16,968 nucleotides of DNA from a bacterium. GTDB taxonomy: Bacteria; Acidobacteriota; Blastocatellia; Pyrinomonadales; Pyrinomonadaceae. The stretch covers positions 1-16,968 of the forward strand of contig JAQSDP010000429.1 in assembly GCA_029945985.1 (NCBI GenBank), written 5' to 3'. Positions within the stretch are counted from its first letter, which is position 1; each line of letters begins with the position of its first letter. Shown here in pieces: positions 1 through 8,162 of this stretch. The notes under the pieces were generated by a model. That model saw only the letters and a list, made by a program, of their open reading frames with translations, was not told where the DNA came from and did no database searches. The position numbers and the translations under genes are program-made.

Positions 1-2
1 TG

Positions 3-452
3 ATGCAGAGAACGGAGTTTACGTTCAGAAAGAGTTCAAATAGCGGCGGAGAAACGCGCTGCCGCGAGCCTGGAAAGAACCCCTACTTCACGAATTTCAG
101 AGAAGAGTATACGGAAACGACCACCCAGCGCGGGCAGGGCACGGACAGGATGCCCGTCTTTATCTCCATTGATACCGACGGCACCTATACGATCAAAGTA
201 GCGGCGCCGGCCGGCGTGCTGCTCGGCAAGGTTGAAACGACCCGCAATTATTCCGGTTGCCCGTCGGAGAATAAGCCGGAGCCCGAAGAGCCTCGCTCGA
301 TGCCGGACGGAAGGCTCGAACCAACCAGCTTTGACGCCGAGGGAAAGGTCGATCCAAAGAACAAGAACGTTCTTTCGGGTTCTCAAAGCCTCCCGGACGG
401 CAAAACAAAGATCACATGGAACCTTCGGCTTGTGAAACCAAAAGGCAAGTGA
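3..452 (+). CDS. C-terminal part of an unrecognised protein (5' end probably outside window)
   Basis: The reading frame is open for 149 codons from the left edge to a TGA at 450-452. The ATG at 3-5 has no room for a visible ribosome site, and the frame is not closed upstream within the window, so this is best treated as a 3' fragment. The visible residues are polar, with no membrane segment. A stretch alternating hydrophobic and polar residues (roughly 50-80, including PVFISIDTDGTYTIKV) suggests a beta-rich domain. A Pro/Glu-rich linker follows (roughly 88-100, 'ENKPEPEEPRSMPDG'), and the tail is basic. I do not recognise the family. It is convergent with the large oxidoreductase gene, with only five bases between the two stop codons. 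Coding status is supported by reading-frame length and acceptable composition only. Confidence 0.55.
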   Translation: MQRTEFTFRKSSNSGGETRCREPGKNPYFTNFREEYTETTTQRGQGTDRMPVFISIDTDGTYTIKVAAPAGVLLGKVETTRNYSGCPSENKPEPEEPRSMPDGRLEPTSFDAEGKVDPKNKNVLSGSQSLPDGKTKITWNLRLVKPKGK

Positions 453-457
453 TTCCT

Positions 458-3400
458 TCAGGCGCCGACGCCAAACTGCTTCTTAAAATCCTCTTTCGCG
501 AACACTCTATCCAACCAAAGGTTCGTCAATTTCTCCTGAACGCTGTTCGCTTTTAGGCGGTCGTTGAGGTTTTTGAAGTCGACGAAATCGAGATGCTGGT
601 CCTGGTTAAAGCATGAGAAGACGAAGAATTCTTCGCCGGTGTGCGGGTTGACATGCCGCTGGAGACACTGGGCGCAGACCTCTTTCATCATGCACTGCAT
701 GGGTGAGTTTATTGAGCCGATCGCCACGTGTTCCTGCTTGAGATAGGGCTTTAGCGCCGAATGACGAGCCTCACGAACGCCGTTCATCATCCGATCTGAG
801 CCGATCGCAATGATGCGGTCGACTTCTTTGAGATCGACGGTTTTCTCGCCCAGCTTGCCTTCCGTATACGCGACCATCGCCTGTACGATATTGCCGCGGA
901 AGTGAGCGTCTTGAGCTCGCTGCGGTGCTATCTCGTCGCCGAAATCCGTCGCCCATATCACTTGATCAGTCGCGTTCTCGATCTCCTCACGCTTGAACAG
1001 GTCCGCGCCGTTTTTGTAACCGGCGAAGTAGATCACCTTGTTCTTCTTTTCCCGCAGGGCTCTCGCGATCGAGAAGAGCACCGCGTTTCCGAGCCCTCCG
1101 CCCGCGAGCAGGACGGTCTCGCTTTCAGGGATCTCAGTCGGAGTTCCGGTCGGCCCCATCACGAGGACCTCTTCGCCTTCCTTGAGCAGCGAGCACAGCC
1201 GCGACGACGTACCCATCTCGAGCACGATCATCGACAGCAAGCCCTTTTCTTCATCGACCCACGCACCCGTCAGCGCGAGACCTTCCATCACCAACCGCGT
1301 TCCGTCGACGATCGGAGCCGACGTCTCGAAGTTCTGCAGTCGATAGAACTGCCCCGGTTCAAACTTCCTCGCTTGCAGCGGAGCTTTCACGATCACATCG
1401 ACGATCGTCGGCGTCAGCCGATCGACCTTCACAACGTATGCGCGAAGCTGCTCGTCTAGCGTCGCTTCCAGGTTGTCGAAGATCGCGTCCTTGATCTCCT
1501 GCGGCAGCGAACCTTCTCTCGCCAAGTCTTCCGCAAAAATTTCAACGACGTGCGAGTAGCCGTGCTTAGCGGACGCCATCGCCTTCACAACGTTGCCGGC
1601 ATATTGCGGATGATTGTCGCCGTAGTATGAAATGAACTTGCCGTCGTGCTCGTACGAGGTGAAGAATCCAACCTCGCCCTTTGCGGCCTCGACCGCACGA
1701 AGCTTTCCGTCATCACTTCGTTCCACCTTGAATGGCTGGAAGAACTGCCGCCATTCGTCCATCTTGAACGTGCCCGGCTTTTCCTTCTCGTAGATCACGT
1801 TCGGCGACGTTCCGGCCGCGACACAAACGGTACGGGCAGGGAACTCGTGAATGTCACCGGTATTTTCAAACTTCCCTGTCTCTGCGACGTAATCCAGCCG
1901 TTCAAACTTCAACGCCTTGACGGCACTGAACTCATCGGGCACCGCCTCGACCGGGTTCATACATTCGATGAAATTGATGCCCTCTTCAAGAGCCTTTTGA
2001 ACTTCTTCGTGGTTGAGCTTATAGGCGGGAGAATCTTGCAGCCGCTTCCGATACACGAGCGACACACCGCCCCACGACTGAACGAGCGGAACGAAATTCG
2101 GCTGCTCACCCGCTGCTTCCGCCCGATCCCTTTCCGCCCTGATCGCACGTCCGTGTTCGAGAAACTCGCGGATCGTCATCAGCTCTTCCGGGTCGAATTG
2201 CTTCATCACGTGCGTCTCGCCGAACTCGGCAACGACGACCTCGTACTTCTGCAGCATCTTCTCAACCTGCACCGGATAATACGCAAAGATCTCCGTCGCC
2301 GTGTCGACGCCGGTGAGCCCACCGCCGATCACGATCGCCGGTAGACGTACTTGCAGATTCGACAGCGTGTCCTTCTTGAACGCTCCGGTCAACTGCAACG
2401 CCATTAGGAAGTCACTCGCCTGACGAATGCCCCTAATCAGATTATTCTTCATCGGGACGATCGTCGGACGCCCTGCACCAGTCGCGATCGCGATATGGTC
2501 AAAACCGAAAGACCACGCGTCCTCGATCGTCAGCGTGCCCCCGAAACGCACCCCTCCGTAAGCACGAAAACGCTTCCGACGCTGAAGCATCAACTGCACC
2601 ATCGTCAGAAAATTCTTGTCCCACCGTACTGTAATGCCGTACTCCGAGACGCCGCCGAAACCCGATAGAATACGCTCATCGAGGTCCTCGGTGATCTCGT
2701 CGATATTCTTTATCGGTTTTGGTGATGTCTTACCCAGATCGCCGGTCCATTCGGTCGGCAGCGGTTCGATCTTCAGACCGTCCACGCCGACTACACCGAA
2801 CCCTTCGTTCAGCAAGTATTGCGATAGCGTATATCCCGCCGGCCCGAGCCCCACTACCATCACGTTCCTGCCGTTGTAAGGCAATTGATACGGCCGCTTT
2901 GCGTTCAGCGGATTCCAGCGCGTCAAAAGACTGTAGATCTCAAATCCGTAGGGAAGTTTCAGAACGTCGGTCAACGTCGCAGTCTCAGCGAGCGGGATGT
3001 TGACGGGCTCCTGTTTCTGAAAAATGCAGCCCTTCATACAGTCGTTACAGATGCGATGTCCCGTGCCTGCGCACATAGGGTTGTCGATCGTAACTAGTGC
3101 GAGCGAGCCTATCGGGTCGCCCTGCTTTTTGAGCAAATGCATCTCCGAGATCTTCTCGTCGAGCGGGCACCCTTCGGTCTTGATCCCGAGCGGGTTGCGC
3201 TTTACCGTGCCGTCCTTCTCGAACATTCCGGTCGAACACGCATCCTTATCTCGCTCGTGGCAGATCATGCAGTAATCGACCTCGTACAAGGCGTCACGCA
3301 TCGTGCCGCGGTCGTCCGTCAGCTTGAACCCGACTCGCCGACGCATCTCGTGCTCGTGGCCACGCATTATGTTATGCAGCTTGGGTTCGGGGTGGATCAG

Positions 3401-4174
3401 GTGGACGAGGTTCTGATAGTCGAGAGCGTGCGGAACCTTGAACGCCGCGAACTTCTTATCTTTCTTATGAAAGTGCAGAGCCGACCATCGCTCAAAGATC
3501 TCAAGAGCTGCCTTTACTTGCAGCAGGTCGCCGGCGTCGTCGATAGATAAAACCGCTTCGTTGAAGAGTTTGCCAAAGGGCCGATCCCCAAGCTTCTCAT
3601 AGCCCTTATTGACCAGCTTAATGGTTTTAAGAGTTGCCTCGGACGGATCTTCGTTCTTCGAAAGATCCTCTTCCGCGTCAGCGAGAGCAGTCGTGATACT
3701 GGCGATCGCGAGTTCTTCGTCAAAAACCAGCGTGTCATCAAAGGCCTTGTTTCGAAATTCGCGGACGGCCTCTTCCAGATCTTTCTCATTTAATGCAGCT
3801 GCAGTCGACAGGTCCTCGAGTGTCTTGTACTTTTTTATCGCCCGCCGCTGAACAAAGAACTTGTACTTCCAAACCGGATTCTGTTCAAGGATGGTCCGCT
3901 CAAGCTCCGAGCGTTCACGCGTGATCTTGAACATCCGCCCAACGAAGTCCGAGAGAAAGGGGGCCGCGTCCGTCAAGATCTTCGATTCCACCCGCTTCTC
4001 GTACCCGCTTCCTGCCGCTCCGATGTACTTTTTCAGAGCATCGCCGAGGACGGGCTCTTTCTCGTCAACTTCCGCGTAGAATTTCTCGGCAAGCGCTTTC
4101 AGCTTTACAGCATCGAATAGGTCAGAGTACTTGAAACCGTTTATGCCAAGATCGAAATCGAATTCGTTCACCAT
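458..4174 (-). CDS. Single-chain Nfn/GltD-PyrK-like FAD and iron-sulfur NAD(P)H oxidoreductase
   Basis: This 1238-residue protein joins two halves that are usually separate subunits. Residues 1-290 are a charged, mostly helical extension I cannot assign. Residues 300-385 hold eight cysteines (302, 305, 313, 336, 368, 376, 379, 383), placed like the two [4Fe-4S] cluster region of GltD/NfnB. A dinucleotide motif VGLGPAG (441-447) binds FAD, and a second, VIGGGLTG (615-622), probably binds NAD(P)H. Residues 905-1200 resemble PyrK/NfnA: a flavin barrel (PGQFYRL at 940-946), a nucleotide site AGGGLGN (1024-1030), and four cysteines (1161, 1167, 1170, 1188) fitting a [2Fe-2S] cluster. Known relatives move electrons between NADPH, NADH and ferredoxin, some by flavin-based bifurcation; that this one does is inference. 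It is likely cytosolic, as no signal peptide is seen. The ATG at 4174 is followed by a fully coding frame, but the ribosome site is weak. Annotation pipelines may call it 'FAD-dependent oxidoreductase' or 'glutamate synthase small subunit'. Confidence 0.88.
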   Translation of the reverse strand: MVNEFDFDLGINGFKYSDLFDAVKLKALAEKFYAEVDEKEPVLGDALKKYIGAAGSGYEKRVESKILTDAAPFLSDFVGRMFKITRERSELERTILEQNPVWKYKFFVQRRAIKKYKTLEDLSTAAALNEKDLEEAVREFRNKAFDDTLVFDEELAIASITTALADAEEDLSKNEDPSEATLKTIKLVNKGYEKLGDRPFGKLFNEAVLSIDDAGDLLQVKAALEIFERWSALHFHKKDKKFAAFKVPHALDYQNLVHLIHPEPKLHNIMRGHEHEMRRRVGFKLTDDRGTMRDALYEVDYCMICHERDKDACSTGMFEKDGTVKRNPLGIKTEGCPLDEKISEMHLLKKQGDPIGSLALVTIDNPMCAGTGHRICNDCMKGCIFQKQEPVNIPLAETATLTDVLKLPYGFEIYSLLTRWNPLNAKRPYQLPYNGRNVMVVGLGPAGYTLSQYLLNEGFGVVGVDGLKIEPLPTEWTGDLGKTSPKPIKNIDEITEDLDERILSGFGGVSEYGITVRWDKNFLTMVQLMLQRRKRFRAYGGVRFGGTLTIEDAWSFGFDHIAIATGAGRPTIVPMKNNLIRGIRQASDFLMALQLTGAFKKDTLSNLQVRLPAIVIGGGLTGVDTATEIFAYYPVQVEKMLQKYEVVVAEFGETHVMKQFDPEELMTIREFLEHGRAIRAERDRAEAAGEQPNFVPLVQSWGGVSLVYRKRLQDSPAYKLNHEEVQKALEEGINFIECMNPVEAVPDEFSAVKALKFERLDYVAETGKFENTGDIHEFPARTVCVAAGTSPNVIYEKEKPGTFKMDEWRQFFQPFKVERSDDGKLRAVEAAKGEVGFFTSYEHDGKFISYYGDNHPQYAGNVVKAMASAKHGYSHVVEIFAEDLAREGSLPQEIKDAIFDNLEATLDEQLRAYVVKVDRLTPTIVDVIVKAPLQARKFEPGQFYRLQNFETSAPIVDGTRLVMEGLALTGAWVDEEKGLLSMIVLEMGTSSRLCSLLKEGEEVLVMGPTGTPTEIPESETVLLAGGGLGNAVLFSIARALREKKNKVIYFAGYKNGADLFKREEIENATDQVIWATDFGDEIAPQRAQDAHFRGNIVQAMVAYTEGKLGEKTVDLKEVDRIIAIGSDRMMNGVREARHSALKPYLKQEHVAIGSINSPMQCMMKEVCAQCLQRHVNPHTGEEFFVFSCFNQDQHLDFVDFKNLNDRLKANSVQEKLTNLWLDRVFAKEDFKKQFGVGA

Positions 4175-4189
4175 ACAGACTCGCTTTAT

Positions 4190-4355
4190 TTAGCGGAAAC
4201 ATCACCGCAATAGGAGTGTTATTCCAATATTTACCAACTTGGAAGCAAACTTCAATAATACCTTAGCGGATTCGCCGCTACAATTGGTACGGTTTCGAGC
4301 AGGATTCAGACAAATGTGCAAGCGTATTATAATCAGTCACTTAGCGGAATTTCCG
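4190..4355. repeat. Three TTAGCGGA boxes in the divergent intergenic region
   Basis: The octamer TTAGCGGA occurs at 4190-4197, 4263-4270 and 4341-4348, always in the same orientation, with start-to-start spacings of 73 and 78 bases. The middle copy belongs to a perfect 6-5-6 inverted repeat, TAGCGG-ATTCG-CCGCTA (4264-4280). The last copy runs into the dyad CGGAA-T-TTCCG (4345-4355). The outer copies lie 15 bases before the oxidoreductase start and about at the predicted transcription start of the autokinase gene. This is the pattern expected of operator sites for one shared regulator, but the regulator is unknown. Confidence 0.55.
4305..4333 (+). promoter_or_regulatory. Predicted sigma70-type promoter of the autokinase gene
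   Basis: TTCAGA (4305-4310) and a perfect TATAAT (4328-4333) are separated by 17 bases. Transcription would start near 4340, at the edge of the third TTAGCGGA box, giving a leader of about 100 bases before the ATG at 4438. The -10 match is strong and the -35 matches four of six positions. No strong ribosome site is seen at normal distance from the ATG; AGGA at 4411-4414 is too far away. Confidence 0.55.
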
Positions 4356-4437
4356 TGTAATTCGCGACGCGCTGTGGTATAAATCAGTTTTGAGCATTTT
4401 TTAAAGATAAAGGATTTACCTCTCCCGGTTTAGCAGT

Positions 4438-6942
4438 ATGGAACAGGATCAGCGTTTGACTCCCCTACCAAAGGGCGTTCAGCTCAGCCCGGCAGTCCCG
4501 GCGAATTACCCGCCGGCGTATTCGTCTTACTTTGATGACGAATCTCTCGAAGGTAGGGTCTCCATCAGGCAGTATCTCAATGTCGTTTACAAGCGACTGC
4601 CCCTGATCATTGCTCTCGCGGTCCTTGTTACCGCCGCGGCTGCCCTGTATATGTACGCCCAGCCGAACGTATATCAGTCGAACGCCCAGATCATTATCGA
4701 ACCACGCCGTCCGAAGATGACGTCGAAGGATTCGATCAACATCAACTTTGGCCAGGACGCTAATTATCTCCAGACCCAGCTTTTGCTCCTGCAGGGACCG
4801 GAACTAAAGAAAGCCGCGATTATCGATCTCGGCCTGCACCGCCAGCCGGAACTGGTTGAGAAAGACTCTCGCAGCATTGGCGACATTCTCCGTTCGATCT
4901 TCTCAAGCGAAAAGAAGCCGGAAACCGATTCGGCATCATTGCCCGTCATCTCTGAAACAAGTCAGCCGAATGGTGACCAGCCTGTGCAGTTGACCGCGGA
5001 AGAAGACAAGAAGGCGGCCGATATCGCAAGAATGTTCACAGTCACTGTCGATCAGGTGGACCGAACGAATATTGTGAACCTCAGCGTACGAAGCCAGCGC
5101 GAGGACTTGGCTCCGAAAGTTGCACTCGCCATGGCGAAGGAGTTTCGTCAGAACGACGCCGATCGCGAGATGGCTGGAGCTCGAAAAGCTGTCGAAGATC
5201 TCGGCTCTTCAATAGAAGAGCTTCGAAAAACGATAGACAATCAGGATCTCGAATTGATCGCTTCAATGAAAGATCAGGACCTCTCGCTTGCCGAAAAAGG
5301 ACAGGATCTGGCGGCCTCACGACTTAGCACCATGAGCGCGACCTACATCAAGACGATGGAGGAGCGCCGGAATCTCGAGGGGCGCTACAACACTGCCCTC
5401 ACGGCGAACGCACGCGGCGAGGGCGCCAGCATTCCCGAACTTCGCGACAGTCCGATCTATCAGGACGCGGTTCGACAGAGCACGGAGCGGAAAGCTAAAT
5501 TGCAGGACGATATCCGAGCGATCGACAAGCAGATCCAGGGAGCTGAGACCGAACGAGCGGAACTCTTGGTTAAGTACACGGAAGAGTATCCCGACGTTAA
5601 GAAGATGGACGAGCGCATCGCCGCTCTGAAAGCTTCGAAGGTCAACATGGACCAAGAAGTCACGAAACTTATTAACGAAGGAAAAAGGTCGGTCGATAAA
5701 GATGCGGTCAACGGGGCCCTCGTATCGCTGCGTGCGCAGCTTGATTCGAAACGTCGCGAAGAAGGCCAGGCACTTGCCGCCTATGAGCAGGAATACGCAA
5801 AGGCGAACGTTCAAGGACAGGCTGTGACGAGGCTCACGACGCTTAAACGCCAGATCGAAACGAATCGCACGCTTCTCGACACATACATCCAGCGTCAACA
5901 GGAACAAACGCTTGCGATAGCGAATACAGAGCCCGATAACATCAAGGTTCCAGCCGAGGCGGGTGCTGCAGGCGTGGTTGGTCCCGCTAGAGAACGAAAT
6001 ATATTTCTCGCGTTCATGTTGTCCTTGGTTGCGGGAATCGGCCTCGCATTCCTGATGGATTATCTCGACGATTCGGTGAAGACGTCGGATGACATCAGCC
6101 GCCATCTAGGACTGCCGACACTCGCTCTGATCCCGCACTATTCCGTTGGCAGCAATCGGAAGCTTCTCGCAGGCGCCGCGGGGAATGGTGGCGCCGGGCC
6201 TGCGACGTCCCTGATCACGCTAGAAGAGCGCCAGTCGCCGATGGCTGAGGCCTATCGCCACCTTCGAACCTCTCTGTTATTCTCGTCGGCAGGCAAGCCG
6301 CCTCAATCTATCCTGGTCACCTCGTCCCAGCCTTCAGAGGGCAAGACGACAACTGCGGTCAATACGGCGATCACGCTGGCGCAATCGGATGCTGACGTCG
6401 TCATCATCGACTGCGATCTTCGCCGCCCGCGTCTTCACAACTACTTTAATCTCGAGAACACGAAGGGGCTGACGAACTATCTGTCGGGCGAACGGAACAC
6501 TGACAACCTTATCAAGCAGTGTCCTGATCTTCCGCGTTTGAAGGTGATAACCAGCGGCCCGATCCCGCCGAATCCGACCGAGCTTCTTTCGTCGAACGAG
6601 ATGCGGAATCTACTTCAGTTCCTTCGCGGCCGCTACAAACACGTCGTGATCGACTCGCCACCCGCGATCTCATTCACCGACGCGGCTATTCTTTCGACGC
6701 AGGTCGATGGCGTTATCCTCGTGGCGATGGCGAACAAGTCGTCGATCCACTTGATGCGTCGGTTCAAGCAGCGTCTCGGCACGATCGGAGCCCGGATCTA
6801 CGGGGTTGTGCTCAACGGCATCAAGTCGGGCTCAATGGAGTACGATTATTACGGATCGGGTTACTACGACTACTACAAAGCCGCAGACGACGATGCAACA
6901 ACGCCCGTCATGGAATCTGCCGCGACGAACGGCAAGAATTAG
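4438..6942 (+). CDS. Polysaccharide co-polymerase / tyrosine autokinase (Wzc-type BY-kinase)
   Basis: This 834-residue inner-membrane protein controls chain length and export of a surface polysaccharide, and phosphorylates itself on tyrosine. The Wzz-type part is framed by two membrane segments (about 54-73 and 521-541). Between them is a periplasmic domain with long coiled-coil-like stretches (about 240-300 and 340-490). The cytoplasmic kinase (about 595-800) has Walker A SSQPSEGKTTT (K636), Walker A' VVIIDCDLRRP (D658, D660) and Walker B HVVIDSPP (D739). The C-terminus carries a tyrosine cluster at 802-813 with seven Tyr, the expected autophosphorylation site. The first ~45 residues are Pro-rich and cytoplasmic. 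The ATG at 4438 was kept although its ribosome site is weak. The nearby rhamnose genes on the other strand support a role in exopolysaccharide or capsule production. The length fits single-chain Wzc-like proteins of Gram-negative bacteria. Confidence 0.95.
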   Translation: MEQDQRLTPLPKGVQLSPAVPANYPPAYSSYFDDESLEGRVSIRQYLNVVYKRLPLIIALAVLVTAAAALYMYAQPNVYQSNAQIIIEPRRPKMTSKDSININFGQDANYLQTQLLLLQGPELKKAAIIDLGLHRQPELVEKDSRSIGDILRSIFSSEKKPETDSASLPVISETSQPNGDQPVQLTAEEDKKAADIARMFTVTVDQVDRTNIVNLSVRSQREDLAPKVALAMAKEFRQNDADREMAGARKAVEDLGSSIEELRKTIDNQDLELIASMKDQDLSLAEKGQDLAASRLSTMSATYIKTMEERRNLEGRYNTALTANARGEGASIPELRDSPIYQDAVRQSTERKAKLQDDIRAIDKQIQGAETERAELLVKYTEEYPDVKKMDERIAALKASKVNMDQEVTKLINEGKRSVDKDAVNGALVSLRAQLDSKRREEGQALAAYEQEYAKANVQGQAVTRLTTLKRQIETNRTLLDTYIQRQQEQTLAIANTEPDNIKVPAEAGAAGVVGPARERNIFLAFMLSLVAGIGLAFLMDYLDDSVKTSDDISRHLGLPTLALIPHYSVGSNRKLLAGAAGNGGAGPATSLITLEERQSPMAEAYRHLRTSLLFSSAGKPPQSILVTSSQPSEGKTTTAVNTAITLAQSDADVVIIDCDLRRPRLHNYFNLENTKGLTNYLSGERNTDNLIKQCPDLPRLKVITSGPIPPNPTELLSSNEMRNLLQFLRGRYKHVVIDSPPAISFTDAAILSTQVDGVILVAMANKSSIHLMRRFKQRLGTIGARIYGVVLNGIKSGSMEYDYYGSGYYDYYKAADDDATTPVMESAATNGKN

Positions 6943-6948
6943 TCAGAA

Positions 6949-7293
6949 ATGAAGTTCGTGATCCCAGCTGCCGAAGACGAAAATGCCGCCGAACATCTCT
7001 ACGGCGCCATCAAGAAATTTGCTGTTTTGCAGACCCGATTGCGGTTAACAGAGCGGCGGGTATTCAGTATAGAGTATTTCATAGACGGCCTCCGTTACTT
7101 CGGTGAGGTTGGAAAAACTCATCCGGAGCTTGGAGAGCAGGTTTTTGCCATCCTTGAGGCCGATACGAGAGCCTACTTGCTGTGTAGCCCAAATCGGTGC
7201 GTGTATCGAAATGAACCAATGCTCATTGAGTCCAGGCTGATCAGGCGAGTGATATATTTCGAGGACGTGACGCAGCTAGAGCCTGCCGAATAG
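6949..7293 (+). CDS. Small protein of unknown function following the tyrosine autokinase
   Basis: This 114-residue reading frame begins six bases after the stop codon of the autokinase and on the same strand, so it is probably co-transcribed and perhaps translationally coupled. No clear ribosome site is visible in the short gap. The protein is soluble, with no signal peptide or membrane segment. It has a likely helix near residues 10-38 and a mixed helix/strand remainder (SIEYFIDGLRYFGEV around 44-58). There are two nearby cysteines in LLCSPNRCVYR (about 77-87), with spacing C-x4-C. I recognise no family. Its place suggests a role linked to polysaccharide production or kinase control, which is inference from position alone. 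It ends 17 bases from the convergent rfbD gene. Confidence 0.6.
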   Translation: MKFVIPAAEDENAAEHLYGAIKKFAVLQTRLRLTERRVFSIEYFIDGLRYFGEVGKTHPELGEQVFAILEADTRAYLLCSPNRCVYRNEPMLIESRLIRRVIYFEDVTQLEPAE

Positions 7294-7310
7294 GCACTCT
7301 CCGACCGTCT

Positions 7311-8162
7311 CTAGTCCAAGTCGCCGTTAACAAACCTTCTCAGTCCATCTCCCCATTCGGGCATCGGAACTAGACCGAACTTCTCACTAAATAAGCACGC
7401 CAGCTTCGAACTCGTCGGACGGGGTGCGGGGCGATGTAGATCCGCGTTCGAAACCGGATCGAGCAGGGAAGAGTCAAATCCACCGATCTCGCAAACTTTT
7501 TCCGCGAATCCAAGATAGCTTGTCCCCTCACCAGCGTTGGTTACATGAAAAATGCCCGGCATATCAAGCTCGGCAAGCTCCCGCAGACGCCTCGCCAGAT
7601 CGCCTGCGAAGGTCGGCGTTCCGTATGAGTCCTTGATTGCCTTTATGCGCTTACAGTCGCGAAGTAGGTCGCCCATTACACTTAGAAAATTTGTGCCGCC
7701 GTGCCCGTAGATCCAGCCGGAACGGACGACGATCGAACGGGCGTTTGCGGTCAACCCGTCGATCTCACCACTGCGCTTAGTCGTCGCGTAAATGCCCTGC
7801 GGATTCGGTTGATGCCGCTGGGTGTAGAATCCGTCAAAGGTCCCGTCGAAGACGTAATCGGTCGAGATCGTCACAAACCCGCAATCGAATTCGAGGGCCG
7901 CCTGAGCTAAATTCCATGGTCCCACAACATTTGCCGAAAACGCGTCCTCGGGTTCGCTCTCCGCTCCGTCGACATTCGTATAAGCCGCGCAATTGATGAT
8001 CGCATCCGGACGAAAACCTTCTATGGCAGCATGTACCGATTCGAGATCCGCAATGTTCATTTCGTCACGCGTAAGTGCGGCGACATCATCACCGATCGAC
8101 CGACAGTATTCTGCCGTCGCGCGCGCGACCATTCCTCGAGCGCCTGTGATCAGTATCTTCAT
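7311..8162 (-). CDS. rfbD: dTDP-4-dehydrorhamnose reductase (RmlD/RfbD)
   Basis: This 283-residue enzyme catalyses the last step of dTDP-L-rhamnose synthesis, reducing dTDP-4-dehydro-L-rhamnose with NAD(P)H in the cytosol. It is an extended short-chain dehydrogenase. The N-terminal Rossmann motif is ITGARGMVARA (about 5-15). STDYVFDG (100-107) is the family's conserved strand, and the catalytic pair is Y125 and K129 in YATTK. SGWIYG (148-153) is also typical of the family, and the length is normal. The ATG overlaps the stop of rfbB by the four bases ATGA (8159-8162), which implies translational coupling in one operon. The genes for the first and third steps (rfbA, rfbC) are not in the window. 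The frame ends 17 bases from the convergent small gene downstream of the autokinase. Confidence 0.95.
   Translation of the reverse strand: MKILITGARGMVARATAEYCRSIGDDVAALTRDEMNIADLESVHAAIEGFRPDAIINCAAYTNVDGAESEPEDAFSANVVGPWNLAQAALEFDCGFVTISTDYVFDGTFDGFYTQRHQPNPQGIYATTKRSGEIDGLTANARSIVVRSGWIYGHGGTNFLSVMGDLLRDCKRIKAIKDSYGTPTFAGDLARRLRELAELDMPGIFHVTNAGEGTSYLGFAEKVCEIGGFDSSLLDPVSNADLHRPAPRPTSSKLACLFSEKFGLVPMPEWGDGLRRFVNGDLD

Noticed and set aside
1646..2344. A 232-codon open frame opposite the oxidoreductase gene
   Set aside because: It lies fully antisense to a well-supported gene, is His/Arg/Leu-rich without recognisable domains, and is a typical shadow frame.
4375..4385. TATAAA as an alternative -10 for the autokinase
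   Set aside because: No acceptable -35 lies at 16-18 bases; TTCAGA-N17-TATAAT upstream is clearly better.
5317..6105. A 262-codon open frame opposite the autokinase gene
   Set aside because: It is antisense to the coiled-coil part of the autokinase, with no motif or ribosome site.
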